64,000 nucleotides of DNA from Mesobacillus harenae (GTDB taxonomy: Bacteria; Bacillota; Bacilli; Bacillales; Cytobacillaceae), in NCBI RefSeq assembly GCF_013343715.1, contig NZ_JABUNR010000011.1, positions 1-64,000 on the forward strand. The letters run 5' to 3'. The position numbers were made by a program, and so were the translations under genes. The notes beneath the pieces were generated by a model, which searched no databases, was not told where the DNA came from, and was given only the letters and a program-made list of their open reading frames with translations. Each line of letters begins with the position of its first letter. Within the stretch, counting starts at the first letter, position 1. Positions 43,215 through 51,912 of the stretch are shown here, one piece after another.

Positions 43215-43556
43215 ATGAGAGTTGGTGAAAACATGCAGCCGTTTACCGAAAAAGTTATTACTATTATTAAACAGATCCCTCCAGGCAAAGTTATGACCTA
43301 TGGCCAAATTGCCAGCCTGGCGGGAAGCCCTAGAGGTGCAAGACAGGTGGTGAGAATACTACATTCAATGAGCGGCAAGTTCAAGCTTCCTTGGCATAGA
43401 GTGATAAATTCAAAAGGGGAGATAGGGTTGAAGGACGAAGAAGCAGCCTATACGCAAAAAGCCCTTCTTTTACAAGAAGGGGTTGAAACAAGCATAGACG
43501 GCCAGGTTTTATTAGCTCGCTATCAGTTTAAACCAACTGAGATGATTGGGCGATAA
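43215..43556 (+). CDS. Alkyltransferase-like protein (ATL)
   Basis: 113-residue protein of the MGMT/Ogt DNA-binding domain family. It has the helix-turn-helix part VMTYGQIASLAGSPRGARQVVRIL, but the active-site motif PCHR is PWHR here (about residues 58-61, LPWHRVIN). With Trp in place of the acceptor Cys it cannot take up alkyl groups itself. Known ATL proteins bind O6-alkylguanine and hand it to excision repair. Start ATG 43215 behind AGGGGAGGAGTAACT; ATG 43233 is possible. It converges with plsY. Confidence 0.88.
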   Translation: MRVGENMQPFTEKVITIIKQIPPGKVMTYGQIASLAGSPRGARQVVRILHSMSGKFKLPWHRVINSKGEIGLKDEEAAYTQKALLLQEGVETSIDGQVLLARYQFKPTEMIGR

Positions 43557-43587
43557 GTAAAATGCCCTTTATCAACTAGTATAAAAC

Positions 43588-44214
43588 CTATCCTTTAAAG
43601 GAGCCACCCGAAGGAGGAAGCCGGTCATTTTTCATTTTTTTATCATTAAATTTCAATTCTTCGCCTTTAATGAAATTCGCAATATTGGAGCGGTGAAGAA
43701 AAATCAGGAGAAGAAAAAAGAAAGAAAAAATGATTTCAGTATTATAGCCAGGATAAAAAAATGAACTTGCCAATAAGGCGGCACCAACAGAGATCGAGCC
43801 GGCAAATACATATTTAGTTATTAAGGTGATGGCAAAAAATACAATGTAAGCAATGAAAAACATTTGTAAGTCGGCGATCAGTAACGCACCAGCCGTTGTA
43901 GCGATCGCTTTTCCGCCTCTAAAGCCAGCAAACACTGGAAAGCAGTGTCCGAAAACTGCCATAAGACCGGCATATAAAGGCAGGAGGTCTGATCCCATTA
44001 AAAAGGGGAGTGCCGCTGCCAGCATGCCTTTTCCAACATCAAAAAGCAGCACAATAACTGCGGCCTTCTTGCCCATGACCCTGAGCGTGTTAGAAGCCCC
44101 GGGATTTTTACTGCCCAGATTGCGGATATCAACATTAAACATAATACGTCCTACTAATAACGCAGTTGGAATAGAGCCGATTAAATAGGCTGCAAATAGA
44201 ATAAACCAATTCAT
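43588..44214 (-). CDS. plsY: Glycerol-3-phosphate acyltransferase PlsY
   Basis: Integral membrane enzyme (208 aa) that acylates glycerol-3-phosphate from acyl-phosphate, the first step of phospholipid synthesis. LIGSIPTALLVGRIMFNVDIRNLGSKNPGASNTLRVMGKKAA in parts, GHCFPVFAGFRGGKAIATTAG and the later FLHRSNIANFIKGEE are the three conserved loops. About five membrane segments. I start at ATG 44214 (MNWFILFAAYLIG); ATG 44226 is also possible. The tail after residue 190 (KKMKNDRLPPSGGSFKG) is longer than usual. Confidence 0.95.
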   Translation of the reverse strand: MNWFILFAAYLIGSIPTALLVGRIMFNVDIRNLGSKNPGASNTLRVMGKKAAVIVLLFDVGKGMLAAALPFLMGSDLLPLYAGLMAVFGHCFPVFAGFRGGKAIATTAGALLIADLQMFFIAYIVFFAITLITKYVFAGSISVGAALLASSFFYPGYNTEIIFSFFFLLLIFLHRSNIANFIKGEELKFNDKKMKNDRLPPSGGSFKG

Positions 44215-44226
44215 TGTTTCACCCAT

Positions 44227-44542
44227 CTCTGCATACTAAAACGCTTCAGCACTTTTCAAAAGCAGAAACTGTTTATATTGATTTTAACATATACTTCCAT
44301 TGTTTAGATTGTTTTCCTTGAAAAAGTAATATATTGTAAGTTGTGGTTTTTAGAAAGGTTCGAATTTAATAATCCTCAACCACTTCTCTAGGATTTTCGC
44401 TTACGAAATTCATTAAACTTCCCTTCGGTGTAACAAAAACTAAATCTCATGGTCAATTAAATTAATTTACAGTTTTGGTGTAGGGGATGACCAGCTCTTG
44501 GTCGTCTATTAAAGTGTAAGCTTACGAAGGGAGGGGAGAGAG
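44227..44542. other. Region between plsY and the sigma-factor gene, with candidate ECF promoter
   Basis: TGTAAC (44429-44434), 16 bp, GGTC (44451-44454) resembles an ECF sigma promoter (AAC ... CGTC) and could serve autoregulation. GATGACCA/TGGTCGTC forms a hairpin at about 44485-44507 in the presumed 5' UTR. No gene is supported; very short minus-strand frames near 44369-44427 were not convincing. Confidence 0.35.
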
Positions 44543-45079
44543 ATTAGTGATCAGAGTTTAATTGAGAAGGCAAGGAATGGCCATACGCATGCGTTTCGCT
44601 TGCTTGTCGAGAAGTACCGCAGTGAAGTGTTCCGAACGATTTATGCTGTGCTGCGGGACGAGAGCGAGGCAGAGGATGCTAGCCAGGAAGTCTTTATGAA
44701 GATTTACAACTCGCTCCCTTCCTACCAGAATCAAGGATTTAAAACTTGGATAATCAGAATTGCTGTTAATCATGCAATCGATATAAAGCGGAGAAAAGGT
44801 CGGTTTCGAGAGGAATTATCAAATACAATTGAATCTGCCGGTCCTGAAACAGAAAGCGTGGAAACTGTCTTTATTAATAAAGAACAGCAAAGGTTTGTAA
44901 GACAAAAGCTTAATGAACTCCCCGAAAACTATCGTGAGGTTATTTATGGATTTTACATAGACGAAAAAAGCTATCAACAAATGGCTATCGAACAAAACGT
45001 ACAGGTCAAAACAATTGAGACAAAACTGTACCGGGCCAGGCACTGGATGAAATCACACTGGAAGGAGGACGAATTTTAA
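44543..45079 (+). CDS. RNA polymerase sigma factor, ECF type, with ATT start
   Basis: 178-residue sigma-70 family factor. Region 2 runs MSDQSLIEKARNGHTHAFRLLVEKY ... DASQEVFMKIYNSLPSY in parts, and region 4 is LPENYREVIYGFYIDEKSYQQMAIEQNVQVKTIETKLYRAR in parts. The first residues are coded from 44543, where the codon is ATT, 6 bases after GGGAGGGGAGAGAG. There is no ATG, GTG or TTG in frame before TTG 44600, and starting there would delete the start of region 2 and leave no ribosome binding site. Only infC-type genes commonly use ATT. Its stop overlaps the anti-sigma start (TAATG). Confidence 0.82.
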   Translation: MSDQSLIEKARNGHTHAFRLLVEKYRSEVFRTIYAVLRDESEAEDASQEVFMKIYNSLPSYQNQGFKTWIIRIAVNHAIDIKRRKGRFREELSNTIESAGPETESVETVFINKEQQRFVRQKLNELPENYREVIYGFYIDEKSYQQMAIEQNVQVKTIETKLYRARHWMKSHWKEDEF

Positions 45080-45639
45080 TGAAGCACGCAACTTTGAATG
45101 AATGGCTTAGATATGTAAAAGATGAGACAAAAACACAGGACAGGCAGAAATATGAAGATCATCTCTACGAATGTGAACAGTGTTTAGAGCTTTATCTAAA
45201 GGCAGTAAATGAAGTTGAGGAAGCTCTGCCGGATTTACCCAATCAAAGCAGCTTTACTGATAAGGTCATGGCTGAGGTTGGTCTGTGCGAAACGAGAAGG
45301 AAGCTTGAGCCATCAAGTCATCCTAATTTAAGGTTAATCAATAATAGGTCCTCTGTTGAAAAGTCAGGAACTGGGGAGCAAAGGGATGCGCCAGGACAGC
45401 GACAAATCGTTTACCAGTCGCGCCCTTTTTACCAGTCGGCAGCCTTTCATTATATCCTAGCAGCTGCTATGACCCTTCTATTTATGTTTGCAGGCGTATT
45501 TCAGTCGCTTACCCAGTATACAGGAGACATTCATGTTGCCGAAAAGCAAGAGTCGTCTATTACTGAAGGTCTTGTAAACAAGACTTTTATGCTGATTGAT
45601 TCTTTAGAAGTAAAAGTGAAGGAGGAAAACAGAAAATGA
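45079..45639 (+). CDS. Anti-sigma factor with zinc-binding ZAS motif
   Basis: 186-residue membrane protein. The N-terminal anti-sigma domain has His28-x3-Cys32-x2-Cys35 (HLYECEQC), the zinc-associated ZAS motif. A single membrane segment (about 124-145, YILAAAMTLLFMFAGVFQSL) separates the inside part from a short outside tail. It overlaps the sigma gene by one base and the next gene by four, so it most likely holds the sigma factor inactive until a signal arrives. The signal is unknown. Confidence 0.88.
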   Translation: MKHATLNEWLRYVKDETKTQDRQKYEDHLYECEQCLELYLKAVNEVEEALPDLPNQSSFTDKVMAEVGLCETRRKLEPSSHPNLRLINNRSSVEKSGTGEQRDAPGQRQIVYQSRPFYQSAAFHYILAAAMTLLFMFAGVFQSLTQYTGDIHVAEKQESSITEGLVNKTFMLIDSLEVKVKEENRK

Positions 45640-46700
45640 GAAATCCTGCAATTGCATTCTTACTGTCCTTTTTTCCGGGGCTAGGTCACCTTTATTATGG
45701 CAGGACGCTTCGAGGCCTGTTTTATATGTTGTTTACACTAGGCCCTGTTATACTTGGAATTTTGTTGGTGTTTATTACTCACGCTCAGGACTTTCTAGTT
45801 CTGGTTCCGGTGGGGCTGTTCTTTTATGTGGCCAGTCTTATTGATATGGCCATTCAGAGTTCAATAGAAAAAAGGAATGTCGAAGGGACAAAAACCGAGA
45901 AATCAGCGGAAGACACTGAGCGGTTTTACACGATTGTTCTCTCATTTGTCCCAGGACTTGGCCATTTTCAATTGGGACTTATGAACCGGGGGGTAACACT
46001 ACTAGCCTCATTCCTTGGGCTGGCTGCCATGGTTTTCTTTGTGGCTGTGCTTACGGACCGAGGGGAATTTCTCATTTTCCTAGCGATCCTTCCAGTCATT
46101 TGGGTTTATGGATTCTTCGATGGGGTTCAACAGCTTAATAAAAAGCAGCGGGGAGAGCAACTAGTAGACCGGTCGATCTTAGAGGATTTTGAAACAAGTC
46201 GTGAGGATGGGAAGAAGAGTAAAGCAATTGCAACCTTTTTAGCGATTTTTCCGGGGGCTGGACATCTCTATCTTGGCTTGCAGAGACGAGGAATCCAGCT
46301 TATGGCTGCATTCTTGTTTTCTATTTATATTCTTGATGTGTTAAGGCTTGGCATTTTCTTATTTTTGATACCGATTATCTGGTTTTACAGTTTTTTTGAT
46401 GGGCTGCAAAAAGCTTCGAAGTACAAGGAGGAACCGCTGGAGGATACCCCTGTTATCGCCTATTTAATTAATCATCAAAAGTGGGTTGGAATTGGTTTGG
46501 TTTCCTTGGGTGTGTACTATCTAACCACAAACCTTGTCATTCCTGCTATTACCCCGATGTTCTTTAACTTGTTCAATGTAGACCTCGGGTACTGGTTCAG
46601 CCATTACCTTCAGACCGCCATTGTTTGTGTACTTCTTATTGGCGGTGGCATAAAGCTGTTAGTTGGCAGTAAGCCGAAAGAAGAGAGTGTTTCAGAGTGA
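45636..46700 (+). CDS. Multi-pass membrane protein with three FPGxGH repeats
   Basis: 354-residue membrane protein, third gene of the sigma/anti-sigma operon. One motif appears three times: LSFFPGLGHLYYGRTLRG (about residue 10), LSFVPGLGHFQLGLMNRG (about 103) and LAIFPGAGHLYLGLQRRG (about 203). Each is followed by two hydrophobic stretches and, in the last two, a WVYGFFDGVQ / WFYSFFDGLQ segment. The unit resembles the TM2 domain (GxGxHxFYLG). A C-terminal pair of membrane spans follows. Function unknown; it may be the sensor, an effector of the regulon, or an aid to the anti-sigma. ATG 45636 overlaps the anti-sigma stop. Confidence 0.8.
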   Translation: MRNPAIAFLLSFFPGLGHLYYGRTLRGLFYMLFTLGPVILGILLVFITHAQDFLVLVPVGLFFYVASLIDMAIQSSIEKRNVEGTKTEKSAEDTERFYTIVLSFVPGLGHFQLGLMNRGVTLLASFLGLAAMVFFVAVLTDRGEFLIFLAILPVIWVYGFFDGVQQLNKKQRGEQLVDRSILEDFETSREDGKKSKAIATFLAIFPGAGHLYLGLQRRGIQLMAAFLFSIYILDVLRLGIFLFLIPIIWFYSFFDGLQKASKYKEEPLEDTPVIAYLINHQKWVGIGLVSLGVYYLTTNLVIPAITPMFFNLFNVDLGYWFSHYLQTAIVCVLLIGGGIKLLVGSKPKEESVSE

Positions 46701-47085
46701 AACGCAGACAGCATGGTTTTATTGTTTAATTCAAGGTAGCAATATTTTTTTGGCAGCATACAAAGCAAGGGAATTGCACAGCCAGGGCGGCAATGGGAGT
46801 TAACTGCTTCAGATGCCAAACAGGATGAAGCGCACATTAATGAGAATGATGGTTACCACGATTCAAAACAGTATGATAAGAGTGGTATTTTTAAAATGGG
46901 AACAGCCGCCCACCGTCTGCAAATTAGTAATGTTTATAGCTTAAGCTTTAATGCAGATTTTTAAAAGAGGCGGTGGGATAATCAAAGTGTTCTATACTAG
47001 CAGATTGCCTGCTGATGTCTTTTAGGCTATGATGAGTAAGTATGGAAGTGTTTTGAATATCATAATCTGTTTAGGATGATAAACC
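46701..47085. other. Intergenic region with a start-less open frame
   Basis: Between the membrane-protein gene and dgkB. A frame from 46743 to the TAA at 46962-46964 stays open for 73 codons and reads like a soluble protein end (LTASDAKQDEAHINENDGYH; KMGTAAHRLQISNVYSL), but it has no start codon near its front and no ribosome binding site. It could be a gene remnant or chance. I see no terminator. Confidence 0.35.
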
Positions 47086-48021
47086 ATGAAAAGAGCAAGA
47101 ATTATTTATAATCCCACTTCAGGCAGAGAGGTTTTTAAGAAAAATATTGCCGAAGTACTGATAAGGCTGGAAAAGGCTGGTTATGAAGCGTCCTGCCACG
47201 CAACAACCTGTGAGGGTGATGCGACCGAGGCGGCAAAAATTGCAGTGGAGCGGCGCTATGATCTTGTTATAGCAGCGGGTGGAGATGGTACCATTAACGA
47301 GGTGGTCAATGGGATTGCCGAACAGGAATACCGTCCAATGGTCGGCATTATTCCAGTAGGCACAACGAATGACTTTGCCAGAGCACTTCATATTCCAAGA
47401 GACATAGAGGCAGCTGTAGATATAATCGTTAAGGGCGAAACCATACCAGTGGATGTTGGACGCATTGATGAAAAGTATTTTATCAATATTGCAGGCGGAG
47501 GCAGGCTTACAGAGCTAACCTATGAAGTCCCTAGCAAACTGAAAACGATGATTGGCCAGCTAGCCTATTATTTAAAGGGCGTCGAGATGCTGCCGAGTTT
47601 ACGTGCCTCACGAGTTTCCATTGAATACGATGGAAAGCTGTTTGAGGGAGAGGTTATGATGTTTTTGATTGGCCTCACCAACTCTGTTGGCGGTTTTGAA
47701 AAGCTTGCACCTAATTCATCGATTAATGATGGGATGTTCTCGTTACTTATTTTGAAAAAGTCCAATTTAGCTGACTTTATTCGAATTGCTACACTAGCAG
47801 TAAGAGGAGAGCATATTCATGATCCAAGTGTGATTTATACGCAAGCAAACAGAATCAAGGTTTATTCCGATGAAACGGTTCAGCTGAATCTTGATGGTGA
47901 GTATGGGGGCAATCTCCCGGCTGAATTTGTAAACCTCTATCGGCACATTCAGGTAACTGTTCCCCTTGCTAAAATCAGACCGGAAGACCGGCCCGAGCTT
48001 ATGGATAAAATAGAAGATTAG
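47086..48021 (+). CDS. dgkB: Diacylglycerol kinase DgkB
   Basis: Soluble lipid kinase (311 aa) that phosphorylates diacylglycerol left over from lipoteichoic acid synthesis. The opening ARIIYNPTSGREVFKKN and the GGDGT nucleotide motif (LVIAAGGDGTINEVVNGI, about residue 63) define the DAGK catalytic family, with IPVGTTNDFARAL and LNLDGEYGG later. Start ATG 47086 with a weak AGGATGATAAACC. In B. subtilis dgkB (yerQ) also precedes rlmCD (yefA); here the NAD-salvage pair is inserted between them. Confidence 0.95.
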   Translation: MKRARIIYNPTSGREVFKKNIAEVLIRLEKAGYEASCHATTCEGDATEAAKIAVERRYDLVIAAGGDGTINEVVNGIAEQEYRPMVGIIPVGTTNDFARALHIPRDIEAAVDIIVKGETIPVDVGRIDEKYFINIAGGGRLTELTYEVPSKLKTMIGQLAYYLKGVEMLPSLRASRVSIEYDGKLFEGEVMMFLIGLTNSVGGFEKLAPNSSINDGMFSLLILKKSNLADFIRIATLAVRGEHIHDPSVIYTQANRIKVYSDETVQLNLDGEYGGNLPAEFVNLYRHIQVTVPLAKIRPEDRPELMDKIED

Positions 48022-48026
48022 TTTTG

Positions 48027-48054
48027 AGCCGTTCCTTTGGGACGGTTTTGTTTT
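48027..48054 (+). terminator. Terminator after dgkB
   Basis: AGCCGTTCC pairs with GGGACGGTT (two G-T pairs) around TTT, then TTGTTTT. Confidence 0.8.
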
Positions 48055-48196
48055 ATATAGGAAACTAAAATAGTGCCGGATGCTACGGATACTTGGAATT
48101 TTCACAAGAATTTTCTCCTGAAAATTTGCTTCCAAAGACTAAATCAAGGAAAATAAAGGGATGAAGCAGCAGGCTGTTAAAATGGGGGAGCTCAAG

Positions 48197-48754
48197 ATGG
48201 GTATTAAAAAGAAGGCACTAATCAATATTGATTACACGCATGATTTTGTAGCGGACGACGGAGCTCTTTCTTGTAAAGAACCGGGACAGCGTATTGAATC
48301 CGCTATCGTTTCAATCACGAAGGAGTTTATTGAATCAGGGCATTACGTCGTTTTTGCAGTTGACGTTCACGATGAAGGGGATGAATATCATCCGGAGACA
48401 AAACTTTTTCCGCCTCATAATCTGAGGGGAACTAAGGGAAGAGATTTATTCGGGAGCCTGAATGAGATCTATCAGACCAATAAACATCGTGATAATGTAT
48501 ATTATCTAGATAAAACAAGATATTCAGCTTTTTCCGGAACAAATCTTGAGAGCAAGCTGCGGGAGCGAGAAATAGCCGAGTTGCATCTTGTTGGCGTTTG
48601 TACGGACATTTGTGTGCTTCATACAGCGGTTGACGCTTATAATAAGGGTTTTAAGGTTATTGTATACAAAGATGCAGTTGCTTCGTTTAATGAAGCGGGG
48701 CATGAGTGGTCATTAGGACATTTTGAAAATGTCATCGGAGCAGAGGTTAGGTAA
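48197..48754 (+). CDS. pncA: Nicotinamidase
   Basis: Cysteine hydrolase (isochorismatase fold, 185 aa) that converts nicotinamide to nicotinate for NAD salvage. ALINIDYTHDFV holds the catalytic Asp, VDVHDEGDEYHPE the metal ligands and HLVGVCTDICVLHTAVDAY the nucleophile Cys. I use ATG 48197 behind GGGGGAGCTCAAG; ATG 48161 would add 12 unlike residues. The next gene acts on its product. Confidence 0.94.
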   Translation: MGIKKKALINIDYTHDFVADDGALSCKEPGQRIESAIVSITKEFIESGHYVVFAVDVHDEGDEYHPETKLFPPHNLRGTKGRDLFGSLNEIYQTNKHRDNVYYLDKTRYSAFSGTNLESKLREREIAELHLVGVCTDICVLHTAVDAYNKGFKVIVYKDAVASFNEAGHEWSLGHFENVIGAEVR

Positions 48755-48822
48755 GAAACTGCATTAACCGTTAAAAGTAGATAATAGTCTAGCTCGTGTT
48801 CGATGCTAGTGGAGGGAGCTTA

Positions 48823-50301
48823 ATGATGAATCGGAAATACCAGGATGACAGCCTAATGCTGCATACAGATTTATATCAAATAAATATGATGGAAACATAC
48901 TGGCGCGATGGATTTCATAACCGTAAAGCCGTATTTGAACTTTTTTTTCGCAAAATGCCATTCGGCAATGGGTATGCTGTATATGCGGGCCTTGAAAAAG
49001 TAATCCAGTTTATTAAGGCGTTTAAATTTACAGATGAGGATCTTAGATATTTGAAAAATGAGGCAGGCTACGGCGATGATTTTCTTGCTTATCTAAAAGA
49101 TTTGCGGTTTACAGGGACGATTCGGTCGATGAAGGAAGGCGAAATAGTTTTTAATAACGAACCGCTTATCCGGGTCGAGGCGCCACTGGCAGAAGCACAG
49201 CTGATTGAAACCGCATTATTAAACATCATCAACTATCAAACCTTAATTGCAACAAAAGCCTCGCGCATTAAGCAAGTTGTTGGAGAAGAAACGGCGATGG
49301 AGTTCGGAACCCGGCGTGCCCAGGAAATGGACGCCGCGATTTGGGGTACAAGAGCAGCCTATTTAGCTGGTTTTGAGTCTTCAAGTAATGTCAGGGCAGG
49401 CAAGCTATTTGGGATTCCTGTTGCAGGAACGCATGCCCATTCTATGGTTCAGGCGTATAAAGACGAATATACGGCTTTTAAAAAATATGCTGAGTCCCAT
49501 AAGAACTGCGTATTTTTAGTGGATACATATGATACCCTGCGTTCTGGAGTGCCGAATGCAATCCGCGTTGCCAAGGAGCTTGGCAGCAAAATTAACTTTA
49601 TCGGGATTCGCCTTGATAGCGGAGATTTGGCCTATTTATCCAAAGAAGCTCGTGCCATGCTCGATGAAGCTGGATTTACCGAAGCTAAAATTGTCGCCTC
49701 AAGTGATTTGGATGAATACACGATCATGAGCTTAAAGGCTCAGGGAGCTCAAATTGATATCTGGGGAATTGGGACGAAGTTGATTACTGCTTTTGACCAG
49801 GCGGCGCTGGGAGCCGTTTATAAAGTTGTTTCGATCGAAGGCGATAACGGTGCAATGGAAGATACCATTAAAATCTCTTCAAATCCTGAAAAGGTTACAA
49901 CTCCGGGAATTAAAAAGGTGTACCGAATCATCGACAACATCAATGGGCGTTCTGAGGGAGATTATATTGCTTTGGCTGAAGAGGAGCCAGAGAAGGAAGA
50001 AAAGCTGAAAATGTTTCATCCAACTCACACTTATATCAGCAAATTCGTAACAAATTTTACAGCAGTTGATTTACATCATGATATTTTTGTGGACGGAAAG
50101 CTTGTGTACAAGCTTCCGGAAATTGGAGAAATAAAAGGATATGTTCAAGAAAGTCTCGGTGTTTTATGGGAGGAATACAAACGTTCTCTAAATCCCGAAG
50201 AATATCCAGTTGATCTAAGCCAAAGATGCTGGGACAACAAGATGAGAAACATAGAAGAGGTAAGGGCAAAGGTTAAGTCAATCCGAGCAATGATGGATTG
50301 A
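48823..50301 (+). CDS. pncB: Nicotinate phosphoribosyltransferase
   Basis: Makes nicotinate mononucleotide from nicotinate and PRPP (492 aa), the step after PncA. LHTDLYQINMMETYWRDG is the conserved N-terminus, MEFGTRRAQEMDAAIWGTRAAYLAGF and GTHAHSMVQAY carry active-site residues, and FIGIRLDSGDLAYLS binds the ribose phosphate. Start ATG 48823 behind GTGGAGGGAGCTTA. It lies 68 bp after pncA and is probably in the same operon. Confidence 0.96.
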   Translation: MMNRKYQDDSLMLHTDLYQINMMETYWRDGFHNRKAVFELFFRKMPFGNGYAVYAGLEKVIQFIKAFKFTDEDLRYLKNEAGYGDDFLAYLKDLRFTGTIRSMKEGEIVFNNEPLIRVEAPLAEAQLIETALLNIINYQTLIATKASRIKQVVGEETAMEFGTRRAQEMDAAIWGTRAAYLAGFESSSNVRAGKLFGIPVAGTHAHSMVQAYKDEYTAFKKYAESHKNCVFLVDTYDTLRSGVPNAIRVAKELGSKINFIGIRLDSGDLAYLSKEARAMLDEAGFTEAKIVASSDLDEYTIMSLKAQGAQIDIWGIGTKLITAFDQAALGAVYKVVSIEGDNGAMEDTIKISSNPEKVTTPGIKKVYRIIDNINGRSEGDYIALAEEEPEKEEKLKMFHPTHTYISKFVTNFTAVDLHHDIFVDGKLVYKLPEIGEIKGYVQESLGVLWEEYKRSLNPEEYPVDLSQRCWDNKMRNIEEVRAKVKSIRAMMD

Positions 50302-50410
50302 GTCCAAAAGGAAGCGAAACAACAATATTATTTTAAAGGCAAACTAGTTAGCTGTAATTAATTTTGCTATTCAAACGTCTTTGGAAATTTTTCAGCAAAG
50401 GAAGAAAGCA

Positions 50411-51781
50411 ATGAGCAAAACAATACCGGTCCACAGAAATCAGTATATTGATGTGACATTTGAAGACTTAACTCATGATGGTGCAGGTGTCGCTAAAGTA
50501 GATGGCTTTCCTATCTTCGTGCCTGGAGGACTTCCAGGTGAAAAGGCAAATATAAAGGTAATCAAGATCAGTAAAGGTTATGGGTTCGGCAGGATGGAGG
50601 AGCTTCTGCAGCGGAGCACATTTAGGGTAGAAGTGACAGAAACCGAAGCTCATAAATATGGTGGATGCCAGCTTCAGCATCTGTCCTATGAAGGCCAGCT
50701 AGAGTATAAGGAAAATCAGGTTCGTCAAGTGCTTACTCGAATTGGAAAGCTTGAAAACGTGAAGGTTCATCCTGTCTTAGGAATGGACAATCCATGGCAC
50801 TACCGAAACAAAGCTCAAGTTCCTGTTGGTGAACGAGATGGGAAATTGATTTCCGGGTTTTTCAAGCCCCGCAGCCATGAAATTGTCGACACGAATGAAA
50901 GCCTGATTCAGCTTCCGGAAGTCAATGAAGCGATTCAGACTGTAAAAGAGATTTGCAGTGAACTTGGCATTAAGGCTTATAATGAGGAGACTCATAAAGG
51001 GGTGCTCCGCCATATTGTCGCCCGATTTGGAAAGCAGACAGGCGAGCTTATGGTAGTGCTTGTAACTAGAACTAGTGATATTCCGCATAAAAGCAAATTA
51101 GTTCAGGAAATTGCTGACCGTCTTCCCAATGTGAAATCAATTGTCCACAACATCAATTCCAAAAAGACAAACGTCATTTTTGGACGAGAGACTTCTGTCC
51201 TTTGGGGAAATGAAGTCATTTATGATTCGATTGGCGGAGTGAAATTTGCTATATCGGCGCTTAGTTTTTACCAGGTAAATCCTGTCCAGACAAAAGTGCT
51301 TTATGATAAGGCTTTGGAATATGCGGAGTTGACGGGGCAAGAATCAGTGATTGACGCCTACTGTGGCATCGGAACGATTTCGCTTTTCCTTGCTCAGAAG
51401 GCAAAGAACGTTTTCGGTGTTGAGGTTGTGCCTGAGGCGATTGAGGATGCGAAAAGGAATGCCGAATTAAATGGCATTACCAACGCTGAATTTGCTGTCG
51501 GTGAAGCAGAAAAGGTCATCCCCAAATGGTATAAAGACGGGAATAAAGCAGACGTGCTTGTCGTCGACCCTCCTCGCAAAGGCTGTGACGAGGCTTTGCT
51601 GCGAACCATCCTGGAAATGAAACCGGCAAAAGTGGTTTATGTTTCATGTAATCCGGCAACCTTGGCAAGAGATCTGCGCATACTTGAAGACGGCGGCTAT
51701 AAAACACTTGAAGTCCAGCCTGTTGACATGTTTCCGCAAACGACACATTGTGAAGCTGTGGCGAAAATAGAGTTGAGGTGA
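50411..51781 (+). CDS. rlmCD: 23S rRNA (uracil-5-)-methyltransferase RlmCD
   Basis: SAM-dependent enzyme of 456 residues that in B. subtilis (YefA) methylates two uridines of 23S rRNA. It has an N-terminal TRAM RNA-binding domain (about 1-65), a central domain, and a C-terminal methyltransferase with [17 protein letters not shown] (SAM), DPPRKGCDE and the catalytic Cys in [15 protein letters not shown]. Only one Cys of the usual iron-sulphur set is seen (YGGCQLQH), so the cluster is probably absent. Start ATG 50411 with AAAGGAAGAAAGCA. dgkB-rlmCD order is as in B. subtilis. Confidence 0.93.
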   Translation: MSKTIPVHRNQYIDVTFEDLTHDGAGVAKVDGFPIFVPGGLPGEKANIKVIKISKGYGFGRMEELLQRSTFRVEVTETEAHKYGGCQLQHLSYEGQLEYKENQVRQVLTRIGKLENVKVHPVLGMDNPWHYRNKAQVPVGERDGKLISGFFKPRSHEIVDTNESLIQLPEVNEAIQTVKEICSELGIKAYNEETHKGVLRHIVARFGKQTGELMVVLVTRTSDIPHKSKLVQEIADRLPNVKSIVHNINSKKTNVIFGRETSVLWGNEVIYDSIGGVKFAISALSFYQVNPVQTKVLYDKALEYAELTGQESVIDAYCGIGTISLFLAQKAKNVFGVEVVPEAIEDAKRNAELNGITNAEFAVGEAEKVIPKWYKDGNKADVLVVDPPRKGCDEALLRTILEMKPAKVVYVSCNPATLARDLRILEDGGYKTLEVQPVDMFPQTTHCEAVAKIELR

Positions 51782-51879
51782 AGAGGGAGCATCTGCTTTG
51801 CGGGCGGGTGCTTTTATTGTGACGAATGGAATATAGGAGATAACTGTGGAACAATATGTGAAACGAGATTTTTCGGGGA

Positions 51880-51891
51880 GTGACAGGCACC
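51880..51891 (+). repeat. Half copy of the GGTGACAGGCACC palindrome
   Basis: GTGACAGGCACC, the core arm of the putP terminator palindrome (36991-37037), without its partner arm, just before the ribosome binding site of the DUF1456 gene. Confidence 0.55.
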
Positions 51892-51912
51892 AAAAGTTAT
51901 GGAGGTTTATAG

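Noticed and set aside
44369..44427. Very short minus-strand frames between plsY and the sigma gene (for example MNFVSENPREVVEDY)
   Set aside because: They have a passable ribosome binding site but only 15-18 codons, two competing frames read equally well, and nothing supports translation.
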